DNA from: Sycon ciliatum
Lineage: Eukaryota > Porifera > Calcarea > Leucosolenida > Sycettidae
DNA length: 64,000 nucleotides
Assembly: GCF_964019385.1 (NCBI RefSeq)
Contig: NC_088643.1
Location: forward strand, 49,301,315 to 49,365,314
Reading direction: 5' to 3'
Part shown: piece after piece, positions 12,760 through 42,700 of the stretch
Layout of the letters: each line of letters starts with the position of its first letter
Position numbering within the stretch: position 1 is the first letter of the stretch
Position numbers and translations under genes: made by a program
The notes under the pieces: model-generated
Databases searched by the model: none
The model's input: the letters and a program-made list of their open reading frames with translations, nothing else
What the model was told of the DNA's origin: nothing

Positions 12760-14063
12760 CTGCCATCATGGTGGCCCATCTCTGAACACTCCCATCATCC
12801 GTCCACTCAGCTCGTCACAGTTTACTCTCAGGAACAGCTCTCAGTACATCACCATGATCACTACTACTTTGAAATAATAATTATAGTACTGCTGCATGTC
12901 GCCATGCTCATTATCCCTAACCTTGGAAGCATCACAACTTCACAAGGACACAACGAGAGCAAAGGCTCCGATGAGCTCGCACATCTCCGCATCCTCCTGC
13001 CCGCTGTCGAAGAGTTTCCGGTTCCTTTTTGCACACAACGATCGGGTTTTCCCTGAGTGGAAAATGATTGCGTGGCCTCAGCGTGGCGTAGTTTCGGCAA
13101 TCGCGGTCCTTGCGTGGAGATTGGATTCACCGTCAACATGGTCAAGAGCCGTGACTTTTGACAGTACTTGTACCAATTGGCCAAACGAACAAGGGTTCGC
13201 AGCAACAGCAAAACTGAGAAATAGAACCACCATAGAAAGATACCGATTTCAGGAAGTGATAGATCGATGCAAGCCCAACACAAAAATAGTAAGATTCAAG
13301 GACGTATTGTATTGTAGGTGCATAGTCTCCGCGCTCATATCTGGGTGCCTGATTTTTCGGGAAATCGGTATCATTCCATGATCGATCCAGTTAGTGCGTC
13401 TTCATTTACTTCTCTCCGATTCCTGGCTGGAGTTAGTTGGCAGTCGATTATCACCCTACTACACTAGTAGTACAGTCATAATCATTAGCTCTAGCACGAC
13501 GCCTAGTGCGATGTGATTAGGATTAATTTTGATGTACGAGGAGATCTACGAGTTTAGTCAGTAGGTAAAGTATGTAGTTAGTTTGCGGTGATCCCCATCG
13601 TTCATCATGGTTCATGGTGATGTGCAAAGTGTGGCTTTCACACCGCTTTTCTGCCGTTCTGTAGACGGTAGACTGAACAGAAGCGACGTCGTACTAGTGC
13701 AGTAGTGCTCACACTCACAGTGCAGGCACCTTGACCTGACCGGACGTTCTGAAGTTCTGTGCCAAGTATTAGTTAGTTTCTGATCCTCGCGATTGCGCCT
13801 CTCAAGTGAGGAGGGTGACACCGGAAATGGCGGGAGGGATCAGTCAATATGCAGAGACTGAGAGAAGGAGAGCTTCACAGGTTGTGGCGCTAGTGGTCCT
13901 CGCACGCCCTCGCTCCGATTTGCGCCGTTTCGGAACGCTTATGAGGCTCTCCGTTTCGCCGTCCATGCACAGTTTACGGAAGACTCTCGACGCGCTGCTG
14001 GCCGGGATAGCTGCAACTGCTAGCTCTTCACTTATCTCCATTCCAGTTTCGAAAATCGTCAAG

Positions 14064-17000
14064 ATGAAGGGAGCCGTTTACTTTCTGCTCGCCGCTCTCC
14101 TGCTGTGCAGATGCAAGGCAACGGACGGTAAGCAGAAATAATAATTGTCTCTTCGTGTGCTCGGACATTTTATACTAGGCCGTGTGGGGAGGTAGTTTCA
14201 GCCGCGTGCCGGGGGAGAAAGAAACTACTGAATGTTTGGCCTCTGGTTTGGGAGGTAGTGTGGGTAGCATCATTTCGGGTCGTGAAGATTTGGGAGATGA
14301 GGGGACTGCCAAGGGACCTGATGCACCGAAAAGTAACTGAGCTCAAGAGTGAGGCGTAGGCTGAGTGGGTGGAGGTTGTGACAACGCAAAATGGGCTCAA
14401 CGTCAGCACGGGAAGGGTAGGCAAATACAATACGAACAGCTCGGCGACTCAGTCCTAGAAGCATATCGTATTCTGCAGCGTGTAATGAATCATTCGGAAC
14501 TCTAATTTGCTCTAATTTGCTAATTAGATTTGCTGTGTGACCCCGAGAAGAACGCTCGGCGGGCCTAACTGTCCAGGTTGTCTCTGCCTCGCCTAAAAAG
14601 CACCTAGCTTCTTATTAATGTCATCACGGAGGTGGGAGATATGGGGTCGGAAGGTCGGGTGCTCATCGATGTGGAGCCCAAGATACTTACATGTGGGTGA
14701 CGGGGTGATGACTGACAGTCGTGTCGCACAGCACTGATGCTGTCACCGGAATTGAGTCACTGGCACGATGGATGATTAGGAGTTCGGTTTTCTTTGGGTT
14801 TACCAGAAGGCCACGACCATCAAAATATGATTTTAAGAGCGGCGGCAGTGCCACTGCCTACAAGACTAGGATTAGTGTATGTACTGTAAGAGTCTCAGTG
14901 ACCCGGCTGATTGCTAGATCATTCACGGTGGTGCCGCGTAGCTGCTCGTTGCACTGCTGCATTTCTCGTCACGAGTGTCTGTACTGATGAATGATGATCA
15001 AGGCTGTGCTATGACTGTTATGGGGTAGATCAATGACAACTGCTCCTGACCTGTGTTGTTGTTGTGCAGTTGCAGAGCATCATGATGTGAAGAGTGCCCT
15101 TCTCGGCAAGGAAGACAGCCTTATTGAGCGTGTCCGCATCCATGACAACGAGAATGCGGAAGAAGATGCGGCAAAGCAGCTCGGCGAGAGAGGTGAGTAG
15201 AGCCAAAAAAACAGACGCAAGTTGTCATGCTGATGACTGAGGATACCTTACATTCTCAGAACGGAAAACCCAGTCCTTTTCTGTATGCCAATCTCTCGTG
15301 ACATGGTCACCGAGTAACGAGTTGAAAGCTCCCTGTCCTCAAGGTGTAGGTAATGCCAGAATGTGGGCTAACAAAATCCCAACAAATCCCAAGATGTGTA
15401 GGACATACATTGTATATATTGCACCAGGAATCCTACAGATTGGCACATGAAATTGTGCAGTGCCATGGGGGCAGGTTCTTATTGGGGATCAGTGTCTCGA
15501 CTGTGCTCCTCCCTATTCTGAGGTATACTTTGACCCGTTGGGATCTGTTTCCCAACCATGGACCGTCCACGTATAGTATAATGAGCATGTTGAGTATTCT
15601 GCTGCGTTTATATTAGGGCTGAAAGGAATATTCGAATTATTCGAATATTCGAAATGTGCAGATCGGAAAAAGAATATTCTTCGTTAGAGTAGAATAAGAA
15701 TGTTCGTAAATGTACAGAAACTCGTCTTCTTGATATCGAACAGGTTTATTTGGTGCAGAAAGTGGGTGAGATTGCCACCTTCCATGTGTTGTCATCAGCA
15801 AGACAAACGATAACATTGTCCATTTCAAATGTCCCTCCTGTAATTGGGGTATACGCCAGTTGATGATCTATGGTTACCATGGATACAACTAGGTATCCAT
15901 GGATATTGTATGGTTTAGAATATTCGGAATATTCTTCGTTTCACACGTATTAGGAAAGAGAATATTCGTTCGCTTCATTGAGCATTCGTTTCAGCCCTAG
16001 TTTATATGCACAAGGAAAAATGGTACTTCAGCAGCAGTTATAACCATGCACCCAAGTATTGGGGACAATCAGCTGTTTCCCCACGTGTATCAGGAATCAT
16101 TTTTGGACATTCTGCTCTCTGGTTTGGATTCACGATTGCGTAGTGGGCCTACTAGTGGCACATCATCAAACATCATATAACATGAGAGCAAAACCCTAGT
16201 ATTCGGTTGTGTTTGCCCATTTGGGCAAAAAAATGTGCAGAAAGTGATACACCAATCGCATCATTCTCAGTGGGTGCCTCAGCAGAGTACAATATCTGTT
16301 CTCATTGCCGTTTTGGATCTCCCCTCTCAACGTTTATTCTCTCCAGATTCTGAGAAAGACATTCCGCTGACCGATTTCATTGACAATGAAGATGAGTATG
16401 AGCGTCGCTCACCGGGCGCATTCCAATTCCAGTCCGCTTACACCGAGAATGAAGGACAACTAGGCCAAGGTATGTGTGAATATCTGTCTAGCTACACTGC
16501 ATGTGTGTGGTTTTAACATGTGCTGCTGAAGTACCGTTTTCATGGTCCATATATAATTCACATGTGAACTGTGAACCTGAAGACGTCACAGTGACAGTGC
16601 ATGTTGGTTTGCATAGCAACACCCGGCATCATCCTGTATATCACACAAAGCTTCCAAGTGCACCCTCAGTGGCACATTCAATTTTTCTCACCCTGCTCAT
16701 TTACAGCCACTTAATTGGCACCACCCGAAGCTGCGTTCGTCTCCCCCTAGCTAGGTCTACCCTATTCGTAAATTCCCCTTTCTTTTCCTCCTACTCCACG
16801 TGGCTCCAGCTGCCTCCCAGTGTTAGACAAGCTCCAGATATGCCCAAATTCCGTACCCTCGTCAGACAGCACTTCAGTATCTCCCAGTAAACAAAATCAT
16901 AGTCACCACTTCCGCTACATAGCTCGCTGAGCATACCATTGCTTTGTAAGTTGCTAATCCCTTCCCCCTTTGTGTACGTGCTCTTCATTTTCTTTTTTCT

Positions 17001-18962
17001 CTTCTTCCGTGGTTGGTCTCACCCTCTCCTCAATTCAATTGGCTATCTTGACGTGCCACAATGTGCAGAAATAAATAAACAATGTACGTAGTACCCCAAT
17101 GTAGCCAATCAGCTTGTGTGTTCCAGACACTTTTCGTATGCACCGCATACAATTATCGAGTTCATCTCGGGGGCGTCGGAGGTATTTTAGGGTGGTACGA
17201 CCAGCCAGCTGAAGCACAATTTACTTGTAGGGTTGGGGTGGTTCCTCTGAAACTTTCGTATATTCTGTTGCTTTGTATGCTACTATGTACTTGTACATGT
17301 AGCTGACGAGGAGGACTCCATGTCTATGTCCCAGTTTCAAGACAACGAGCTGGTTGCAGAGCGCTTGCATGAAAACCAAGACCAGGACCGACAGTCCGAG
17401 TCGGAGTGTAAGTAGAATGCCACCTGCTGTCTATGAAGGGAGACTGTCACGGGTGCAATCACACATGTACACTGTAGCGGGTCGACAAGCAGCAGCTCCA
17501 TCCCTCGCATTAGCATTGTATTCGTTGTTAGCCTTGTTCGACCACTAGCCGTTTAGTTGCGAGTCATCTGCTACCTACAACCCTGGCATATCACTTACAA
17601 TGGCTGCTCAAATATTATGATGGTGTCAAATGTGCATCTCTCTACCGTCAATAGCTCTGGTGCAAGAAGATAATGACATGAGCATCGCAGAGTTCCAGGA
17701 CGATGAGATCGAGCGCGAAGCTGAAATGAAGGCCGCCAACAAGGACGTGAATGCTGAACAAGCAGGTGAGCAACGTCGTGTCGTAAAAACTACCATGACT
17801 GCTTTTGTCATAACTATGGCCCCACGTTGGCACACGTGGAAAACTCCTAATGGAAACCCCCCAAATTATGTCCCCTTTTGAACAAACGTGTAGGAGTTCC
17901 ACAGGCCAAATGCGACGGCTGCACACTATTGCGACAGTTCACTCTTCCATTATGTTCCTAGAAACACTAGAATTGGTTCTTATTCCCGGCGATTATCTTC
18001 TGCAGATGAATCTGATCGCTCTCAGTCAATTGACGAACTAGAGCAACTTGTCGATGCTGGTAAGTTAAAGTGCGTGTAGTACTGCTGGGCACAAAGCCCA
18101 ATTCTTCCAAAATCAATACGTAGAATCCGCTTACGCAGAAAATGTGTGCATGGGATTCCTACGGATAAAAGCAAGGCATAATTCGAATTTCACTGTACTG
18201 CAACAAGACGGCAACGTCTGTAGGGCCTTCCCTATCAAAATAATAAATTCTACTACTACTACTACTACAGTTCAGTATCGTGCTTACTGCTGCTTTGTGT
18301 CACCTGAATTTCTGTGCTGGCTTGCTTCTTGGGGTCCTGATCGCTGTACTCCTTCCTACAATCTACATATACACAACAAACAACACATGCACAGCACAGA
18401 GATAGGATCAGACTAGCTTTTTAAAAAGATTCCACTACTTCGAAGTACTGTAATTTCACAAATTTTCGGTGTACTTTTATTTTCGGTACTTTCGGTGTGT
18501 CTGTTGCACACCTAAAATTTCAATACACCGAACAAACACTATCGCACATAATCCAATAGGGAATTGCTTCTCTGTACCGAAAATTTCTGTTCACCTAACC
18601 TAGCCAGTTGCCCTCATACCGAAAATATTGAGCACCGAAAATTTCTGAAATTGAGTACTCGTACGTGAAAAAATGATCTATTAAAATAAGGCTCTTTGCG
18701 CTAATCCCCGTCCATATTGAAGGCTAATATGATGTACTTGTCGAACCCCTTTTTGTAGGTTCCGTGCTTTGTATCGACTGTATTTTTTGCTGTGCCAACA
18801 CTCTTTGCGCTAATCCCCGTCCATATGGAGGGCTAATATGATGTACTTGTCGAACCCCTTTTTTGTAGGTTTTGACTTTGTATCGGCTGTATTTTTTTGC
18901 TGTGCCAACACTCCTTGTTCTGCTTTGCTACTTCCTCTGCAGCTTTCGACAAGGATTGGTGA
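14064..18962 (+). CDS. Secreted acidic protein with repeated exons, unrecognised family
   Basis: Seven exons: 14064-14127, 15070-15192, 16347-16469, 17303-17407, 17655-17765, 18006-18059, 18943-18962. All have GT-AG borders and all six introns are phase 1, giving 199 residues and a TGA stop. The start was chosen because it opens a clean signal peptide (MKGAVYFLLAALLLCRC), although the frame is open further upstream. The mature part is acidic, with no transmembrane segment and no cysteine outside the signal peptide. Exons 3-5 each carry a version of one motif: PLTDFIDNEDEYE, SMSQFQDNELVAE and SIAEFQDDEIERE. This looks like growth by duplication of symmetric exons. I do not recognise the family and assign no function; a secreted disordered or matrix protein, or a precursor, are possibilities. 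It is tail-to-tail with the Sec24 gene. Confidence 0.75.
15614..15999. mobile_element. hAT-type MITE, 8-bp duplication GTTTATAT
   Basis: The ends are TAGGGCTGAAA and TTTCAGCCCTA. The 8-bp GTTTATAT is present at 15606-15613 and again at 16000-16007. The interior is rich in GAATATTCG palindromes. It sits in intron 2 of the secreted-protein gene. Confidence 0.9.
18448..18655. mobile_element. TA-flanked MITE, copy 2 (TTTCGGTG family)
   Basis: Related along its length to 4105-4314. The inverted ends are CTGTAATTTCACAAATTTTC and GAAAATTTCTGAAATTGAG, with TA on each side. It lies in intron 6 of the secreted-protein gene. Confidence 0.7.
18692..18910 (+). repeat. Tandem 109-bp duplication before the last exon
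   Basis: Two copies (18692-18800, 18801-18910) that start CTCTTTGCGCTAATCCCC and end TGCTGTGCCAACA, with a few differences. The following bases, CTCCTTG, begin a third copy that merges into the polypyrimidine tract and AG of exon 7 of the secreted-protein gene. Confidence 0.85.
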
Positions 18963-19447
18963 TATTTACTCATTTGTTGAGTTGCGCTGACTGTTCTGCA
19001 ATGCCTATTGCCACTCTTTTACAGTATTTTCATCTAATTGCACACACATTGCTACTATTCGTATACTATTATACCATATACGCATAGTTCAACTTTTTTG
19101 CTTTTGAATGCAGGACTGTATAAAAGGGAAACAATGCCATTTGACCAAGGGAGTAGTGTGTTTGACAGATACCATTGGACCAAGAGAGGTAGACCAAGGG
19201 AGGTAGTCACAATTGCTGGACCAATACTTATTCAGGCCAGCCAGAATACTAAATGGTTCTTTTTCCCCAATTGAATTGGCCTTGCTGGACCAGCGGAGTA
19301 TTTATTGTGCTACCAGCAAAACACCAACATTTGCTTTTGAAACACCGAAACACAAAACAAAAATGGTGGATTAGCTTGATCATCCTGATTGAAACTCCAC
19401 ACGGCTGGTTAAATTAAACATGTCAAAAATCCATACCAATTTTGTAC

Positions 19448-19453
19448 AATAAA
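19448..19453 (+). terminator. Candidate polyadenylation signal AATAAA
   Basis: The first good AATAAA downstream of the secreted-protein stop at 18962, about 490 bases on. Only the hexamer supports it. Confidence 0.25.
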
Positions 19454-19956
19454 TTTAAAGAAAATTCAGCATAGCTTGTGCTGCTACTATATATATAAAT
19501 TCTAGAAAGGCAGCAGCTCTAGGACAGCGGAGGGTAGCAGTGGTGTGGTAGCGGTGGTGGCGATAAAACGACATAATACATATGGGTAAATTAAAGTGCA
19601 GAGGATGCACTCAATGCAAAACGCTGATGACTAAAAACGAAGGATAATGTTGACCAAATAGCACATAACGAACGAGGCACAAGAGAATTTGCAAGGCGAG
19701 ATGATGATTAATTAGTTAGAGGCTGGTTGGCGGTAAGGACAGAGATAGGTGCAAACAATCAATATAAATTCGGGAAGTCAACGAATTTATGCATTGGTAA
19801 ATTTATGCGTCAAACATAAAAAAAGGATACAAATAAAAACTGAGACAACTTGCCACAGCATAGTTAGAAAATAGAGCGATATATCTTACAGACAGCAGAA
19901 TGAAAAGGCAATAGCGGTGATAGCTTAACTGAGGCAAGAGCAAATGAAGCTAAGCT

Positions 19957-37013
<17,057 letters not shown>

Positions 37014-38052
37014 GTTCAAACAAAAACTAACTAAGTTTCAAAGCAAAGTATAACGATTGTGTATGTTTGTGAACTGATGATGAAGCTCCAAGATCGAAGA
37101 CTTGTCAATCAATTTTCAAGTTGTTTGTACGAAATTTTTTTGACGTTGCATTCTTTGTGCGTGTGAAATCCGCTGCCTGTGACAGGCGCCATTTTGTTTT
37201 ATGCCACGCACGCAATCTCGTTCCCAGACCGCAAACTAACAAACGCCGCTCGCTAGCAAAGCCAGAAAGCGGCGCCCTGCAAATAGGATCTAGCCTTCTA
37301 GGAGTCGTAATAAAGGGGAGATCCCAGCCTGCAACCAGCCAGACGTAGAATCTACGAGGCTTTCCCCAAATCAAGCAAATCTTTTTTCGCTAAGCTCAAA
37401 AAATACATCAGATTTGGCTGCAAAATCAGCTGATCGTTCGATAATCGGCTGAAAATTTGGAATACATGTATATTGGAAAATCGCCGGGCAAAAAGAATTG
37501 TTGGCATATTGCCTATTGGCTTCAAAATTGGTGAAATATTGCCTTGGAAGATTTGGTAGATTTTCGGCGATTCTCAAAGGAATAGGCCTCGACCAAAATG
37601 CTTGCGCATATTTCCGCTTATTTTTGTGAGACAGTTCATAATGGCATATTGAGCGACAAAGGGAATATTGGAATGAAGGCAGCATATAATTCAAATATTC
37701 TGAAGAAAATGAGGACAAAACATTCATATTATGGACAAAATGTGTTCAGAAATGCCTTTTATGGATGAATTTGGAATGGTTGAAGCTTTGCTACTGTGAC
37801 ATTTCCCCATGGATGAACACTATTTTATTTATTTATTTATTGCAACATCTCAAGACTCGACGGAAACACCGGCCAATATTACGAGAGTGGGTGATTGCCA
37901 ACCGCTACGGTTGCTGGGGAGACACCCCAGCCATACTATTCCGCATGTGTTTTGATTTGCACCATTATTCGGGTATAAGCATGATAGCCGTGAAGCCTAG
38001 CCGTGAAGCCAATGAATATTCCAAGGTTGAAATTTTACAGAAATGATCTACA

Positions 38053-38354
38053 CGTTCACACTTGCCACGTGATCGTTGCCACGGTTTGAGCCAATCAGAG
38101 CGCTCACAGGCAGGGCATGAACCTCTGATCATACCCTGCCATTCAGGCCCTAGGGCTTGAATGGCACCGAGAGGTACATGTAAGTCTCTCCATGTGTGAG
38201 TATACCCATCACGTGATCATTCATGTTCTCCTAGCTACGGTGCCATTCAAGCCCTAGGGCCTGAATGGCAGGGCATGATCAGAGGTTCATGCCCTGCCTG
38301 TGAGCGCTCTGATTGGCTCAAACCGTGGCAACGATCACGTGGCAAGTGTGAACG
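38053..38354. mobile_element. Foldback element with 118-bp arms
   Basis: 38053-38170 and 38237-38354 are inverted copies that differ at about one base, around a spacer of 66 bp. The arms contain CACGTGATCGTTGCCACGG and TGAGCCAATCAGAGCGC, and an inner palindrome CCATTCAGGCCCTAGGGC. One arm recurs in diverged form near 55568-55650, so it is a dispersed family. Confidence 0.85.
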
Positions 38355-38800
38355 TTGATTCAGGCCCGAGAGCGGCCCAAGGCCGAAGGCCGCGGGCCGC
38401 TCGAGGCTATACTTCTGCTTATGTCGAGCATATTTTGGCATATCTTTTTGCATATCTTGCTAAGCCTTTGGCATAGTATGGACGTTTTCCCTGATATTCG
38501 ACGAGCATATTAAATATGCTCTTTTTTAGCATATTTGGTCGAGGGCCTCGAGGCCTACAAAGGAACCCTCCAAAATCGGCAAAAAGCTTAGCAATTGTTC
38601 GATAATTCTCGTTTTCAGCTGGCCGACTTGGGGATTTTACTATTAACGATCTTCCTCAGTAATGGCTAATGTTTCTTTGAGAGGCGGACAAAGGGCACAA
38701 GTCACACGACCTCAACGCATTAGTACTACAAGACGAAGTAGAGAGCTCGAGCGGTCATGCTTGCAGCAACATCATTCGTTCGTAAACGTACTTTGCAACA

Positions 38801-39000
38801 NNNNNNNNNNNNNNNNNNNNNNNNNNNNNNNNNNNNNNNNNNNNNNNNNNNNNNNNNNNNNNNNNNNNNNNNNNNNNNNNNNNNNNNNNNNNNNNNNNNN
38901 NNNNNNNNNNNNNNNNNNNNNNNNNNNNNNNNNNNNNNNNNNNNNNNNNNNNNNNNNNNNNNNNNNNNNNNNNNNNNNNNNNNNNNNNNNNNNNNNNNNN
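38801..39000. other. Assembly gap (200 N)
   Basis: Exactly 200 N, a usual placeholder length. It lies where the 3' exons of the FASTK-like gene are expected. Confidence 1.
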
Positions 39001-39714
39001 ACTCGTATTTTAGCTCTTTTTCTGGAATGGATGCTGCTCTGCGCCCCTTGGTGAACATTTCCTGCGCTCGTGGAGCAGCTGAAAAGGACCACTGGTATGT
39101 GTGGTTCCTGGTTTGAAAGTGGAGAGTCGACTTTTGTGCCTTGAAAAAGGAGTAGAGAGCGATTAAGGTACGTCTGTGGCTTATTTTTGAGTGCTCCTCG
39201 TACATTTTTGATCATGATAGGAATTCTCAGACCAAAGTCAGACCAAAGTCAGCGCGATGATGGCCGTAGAGTTTTCTTGTGGATTTTTTAGTTGTTTCAT
39301 CTCGTATCTATGTCAGTATCGTGATGGTGAAGTGGAGAGGGTGATTTTCTTCCTCTAGGCTTCGTTCGGCCGACTTTGCTTCGTCCTCGTTGAAAAGTGA
39401 TCCTGAAAAAAAGGTCGATTCGCAAAATTATGTTGATTTTCAATGTACGTGATGACATGCGATTGCTGGCTATGGGGATAAAGAGACCATGTGCATAATG
39501 AAAAAGAGCGTACAAAGTACAAAATGTGCACAAACCTATGGAACGAAATGGACATTCCACTGTTCTTAGACTTGCCAAGCACAAAAAAGCAATATTGAAA
39601 GCGCCCATTTGGCCATAAAATGTGTACGAATGATATCACAAAGAAATGCCACTGTGCACCGGGTCTAAAGGATATTCTCGTTGGGCAGACCGACCTGCCG
39701 CTGAGTGAGCTTAC

Positions 39715-42700
39715 CTTGTCGGCTTCAACGTTCTGCTCAAGACCATCCAGCACAGCATGACAGGCTTGAGTGACAATGTTCTAAGAGGAGAATGGATTAG
39801 ATCATGAATACTCGGTACTTAGTACTGTTGTGGCTGGTATCTCAAGTACTGCAGTACACTAGCACAACTAAGGCATGCGCTATTCGGCCGCCCACGTGCA
39901 CAAACTGCCCAAGGAGTTGATAATATATTCAGTTCACTTAGCACTCTTTGCACTAAGTTTTGAAATACTTTGGTGACTGGAAGGAGAAGAAGCACTGGCA
40001 AGCTTTTCCAAAGACCTTTACTTGCATGTTGTGTTTCATGTCGCTTCTTGCTATCTATGTGTCACAACCCTGCTGAAAATACCAATACCAACGTGAACAC
40101 CCTAGTCACTCAACCAACCTGGAAGGCTCTGTCTGGCGTTCTGCCGTGCGATGATTCCGACACAATGTAGAGAATACTGAGACGTTGATTCCAGTCCGTA
40201 GTGGCCTGAACACGATCTAGATATGGCTGAGGAGGAAATGCATGGTAAGCAGAAAGAATCACATTTACATGCCTTAGGGCACTGCAACTACCACCGGTAT
40301 ATGCAAACACTATAACTCCTAACTCCTAACTCATATGTAACTCATCGTATAGTATTTGTATTTACGGATTCACCACAGGCCTTAGCCTAAATCGAGGGAG
40401 TCTCCGTACATCACTGATATCATGTGCCCATTTACACTGTGCTGTGCCCGTGTTATTTGAGGCGTCTTCCTTTGCTTCTTGTTGTTGTTGTTGTAGTTGT
40501 TGTATTTGGCATTGTTAATTGCTTCTTGTCTGATCTCTGCTCCTCCTCCTTCTTCTTCTCTCTCACTGACGTCCTCTTTGTCACAGTTCTGAAAGTGTCC
40601 TCCAAATCTGACTTGTTCTTGTGGTAAAATTGTGAGTCCAGGCACTGAGAGGCAAGTAGAAGGCACCAGGCATATGCACACTTAGCGAGTAAGGTCAGGT
40701 TGCATCACAGACAGGTGGGGGTGAAAGTTCAAGCTGCACCATAGTTTGATGAATGCACCTAGCCATAGTCAACAGCATATTCGCAGCCCATTGCACGAAT
40801 AGTACATGTGGCGATTTGATCGTCCAGCAATGTGTGCTTCAGAGGTTCCTCGGACTGGCTATAACATGCTATGTGCAGAGGGTCAGTCGTACACTTACAT
40901 ACAGAATGTCAAGAGGTACATTATTGTGGGCCAGGGCGCACATCATGGAGCTGATCTCGGCATCTGATAGCTCATGGAACCTCCTCCTGCACTCTGGCAT
41001 AAGGAATGCAGAAAGTGCTGGTCTAAAGTTTAGTTTCAGTGTTGGTAAGCAGGCAGAGAGCAACGTTTTCCTGACATAGAACACAGTACAGAGATCGAAA
41101 AATGGCACCACAATGCTGTTAAATGTCGGCTGCAAAGTCACTGAAGAGCAAACTACTTCAAATTCAAGCACTATTAGTTCAATCTCAATTCAAGGTTCAG
41201 CTGAAATCGCATACCTTCGCAAGCTGGCCTCCATTTCTGCTACGTAATTATCTATCGTTGCAAACATTGCCCGCATTACCTGCCTTACGGTATTCAGACC
41301 TAGAGTTCCACGTACTGTCGATACAGAAATAACCGAACTTTTCAAACCTGGCCAAAATGGCTCATACAGTAAAACCTGTCTAAGGCGACCACTCGAGGGA
41401 CGAGAAAAAGTGGTCGCCGTGGCCAGGTGGTCTTCTTATCCAGGTTCACGTGACCATATCCACATGTGATACATACATCATTTTGATCAGTGTATCACAG
41501 TGCACACCCCTATGCTACTCTATCACGACTCATGTGCCTGGGGTCATCAGACCTGTCAAGTGTCGTGCATGCACCATGCACATCTACACTTCCCGCACTG
41601 ATTTGTAGATCTACCATGCATGGTGCACCATGCAATGCATACATTTTCATGTACGAGCACTGTGCAACGCGGTCGCGTTGAGCGAGTGGTCGCCTTATCC
41701 GAGCTGTTTTGAATGTGAATGCGTCCGTGACAAGGAAAAGTGGTCGCCATATCCGAGTGGTCGCCATTACAGGTTTTACTGTAGCTGAGCTATTTCTGTA
41801 TGGACGTTCTTGCACCTACTGTAAAACCGGGAATTTTCGGTGTTGTAATATTTTCAGTATTTCCCAAAATCAACGGTTCAGTGGCGCGAAGATTTCGGTA
41901 AACCAGTTTTCCAGATCCAAAAATGCATTTTGCACACTGTGTGGCTTGGCATGGTTAAGAATCTAAGGTAAAATTTACCTGTACCGAAGTTACCGAAAAT
42001 AGATCTCGACCGAAATTTTCCAGTTTTACAGTACGTTTTGAGGTCTAGATTCCTCCAAAAAGCGGATGGAAATTAGGAAAGTTGTTTCGCCAGCTTTTGT
42101 GAATAGACTTGCTAGCCCAAAACCAATTTCGCCATGACAAAAAATCATGCATTGAGTCCAGTAATTTGGCCTAAATCGGGGTTAAAACAAGCTCAATTAT
42201 CTCGGAACGGACTGCAGACCTGCCCTGAATGTCTGTAAGCAATAGCTATAGTCCATTGCAAAAACATTGACAATCAGGTTTTGGTCTTAAAAAGTATGAA
42301 GATAAGGGGAAACCCGAAAACAAAGTACATAGAATGGCTAGTTAGGGCATTGCAAATCGTTCTGTAAAGGCTTCGGAACAATTGGACCAGCCGTTAAGGA
42401 GTTAAAAGGATTTCGGCCAGGTTTCTGGCCTTTTCCCCTGGTGTAGACAAGTAATGATTAAAAGGATGCCCACATAGCAGTATCCCCTTATCCCCTTAGG
42501 CAGTGCCGTGACGACTCACTTCTCTTGAGACCCCAGTGCCGCTTCCAATGCTTTCAAGCCGCTGGACATCCCCGGGTATTCCAGAACGCTGAGCAACTGG
42601 CAGAACTCATCAGCACTCAGGGAAGCGGCGCGAGGAAATGTTGATTGCGCCACAAATGCAGCAACGTTGTAGTGCAGCATCTGCCAAAAAATACAGAACA

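Larger units (their letters stand above)
7440..14063. other. Intergenic region between divergent genes
   Basis: Apart from the elements listed separately, I see no supported gene. Short direct TAG/CTA-rich tracts lie at 7700-7860. An open frame at 12896-13381 (plus) and its antisense partner show no recognisable domain. The promoters of the receptor (minus) and the secreted-protein gene (plus) must lie near the two ends. Confidence 0.5.
37014..39714. other. Region between SEC24 start and FASTK-like 3' exons
   Basis: It holds the SEC24 promoter region (just above 37013), AT-rich sequence of no clear type at 37370-38040, the foldback element and the gap. A possible exon on the minus strand at about 39094-39001 (reads WSFSAAPRAQEMFTKGRRAA and runs into the N) may belong to the FASTK-like gene. 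No other gene is supported. Confidence 0.4.

Noticed and set aside
13806-14063. Upstream extension of the secreted-protein gene to the ATG at 13806
   Set aside because: The frame is open, but the extra 86 residues would bury the signal peptide; the ATG at 14064 gives a standard secretory start.
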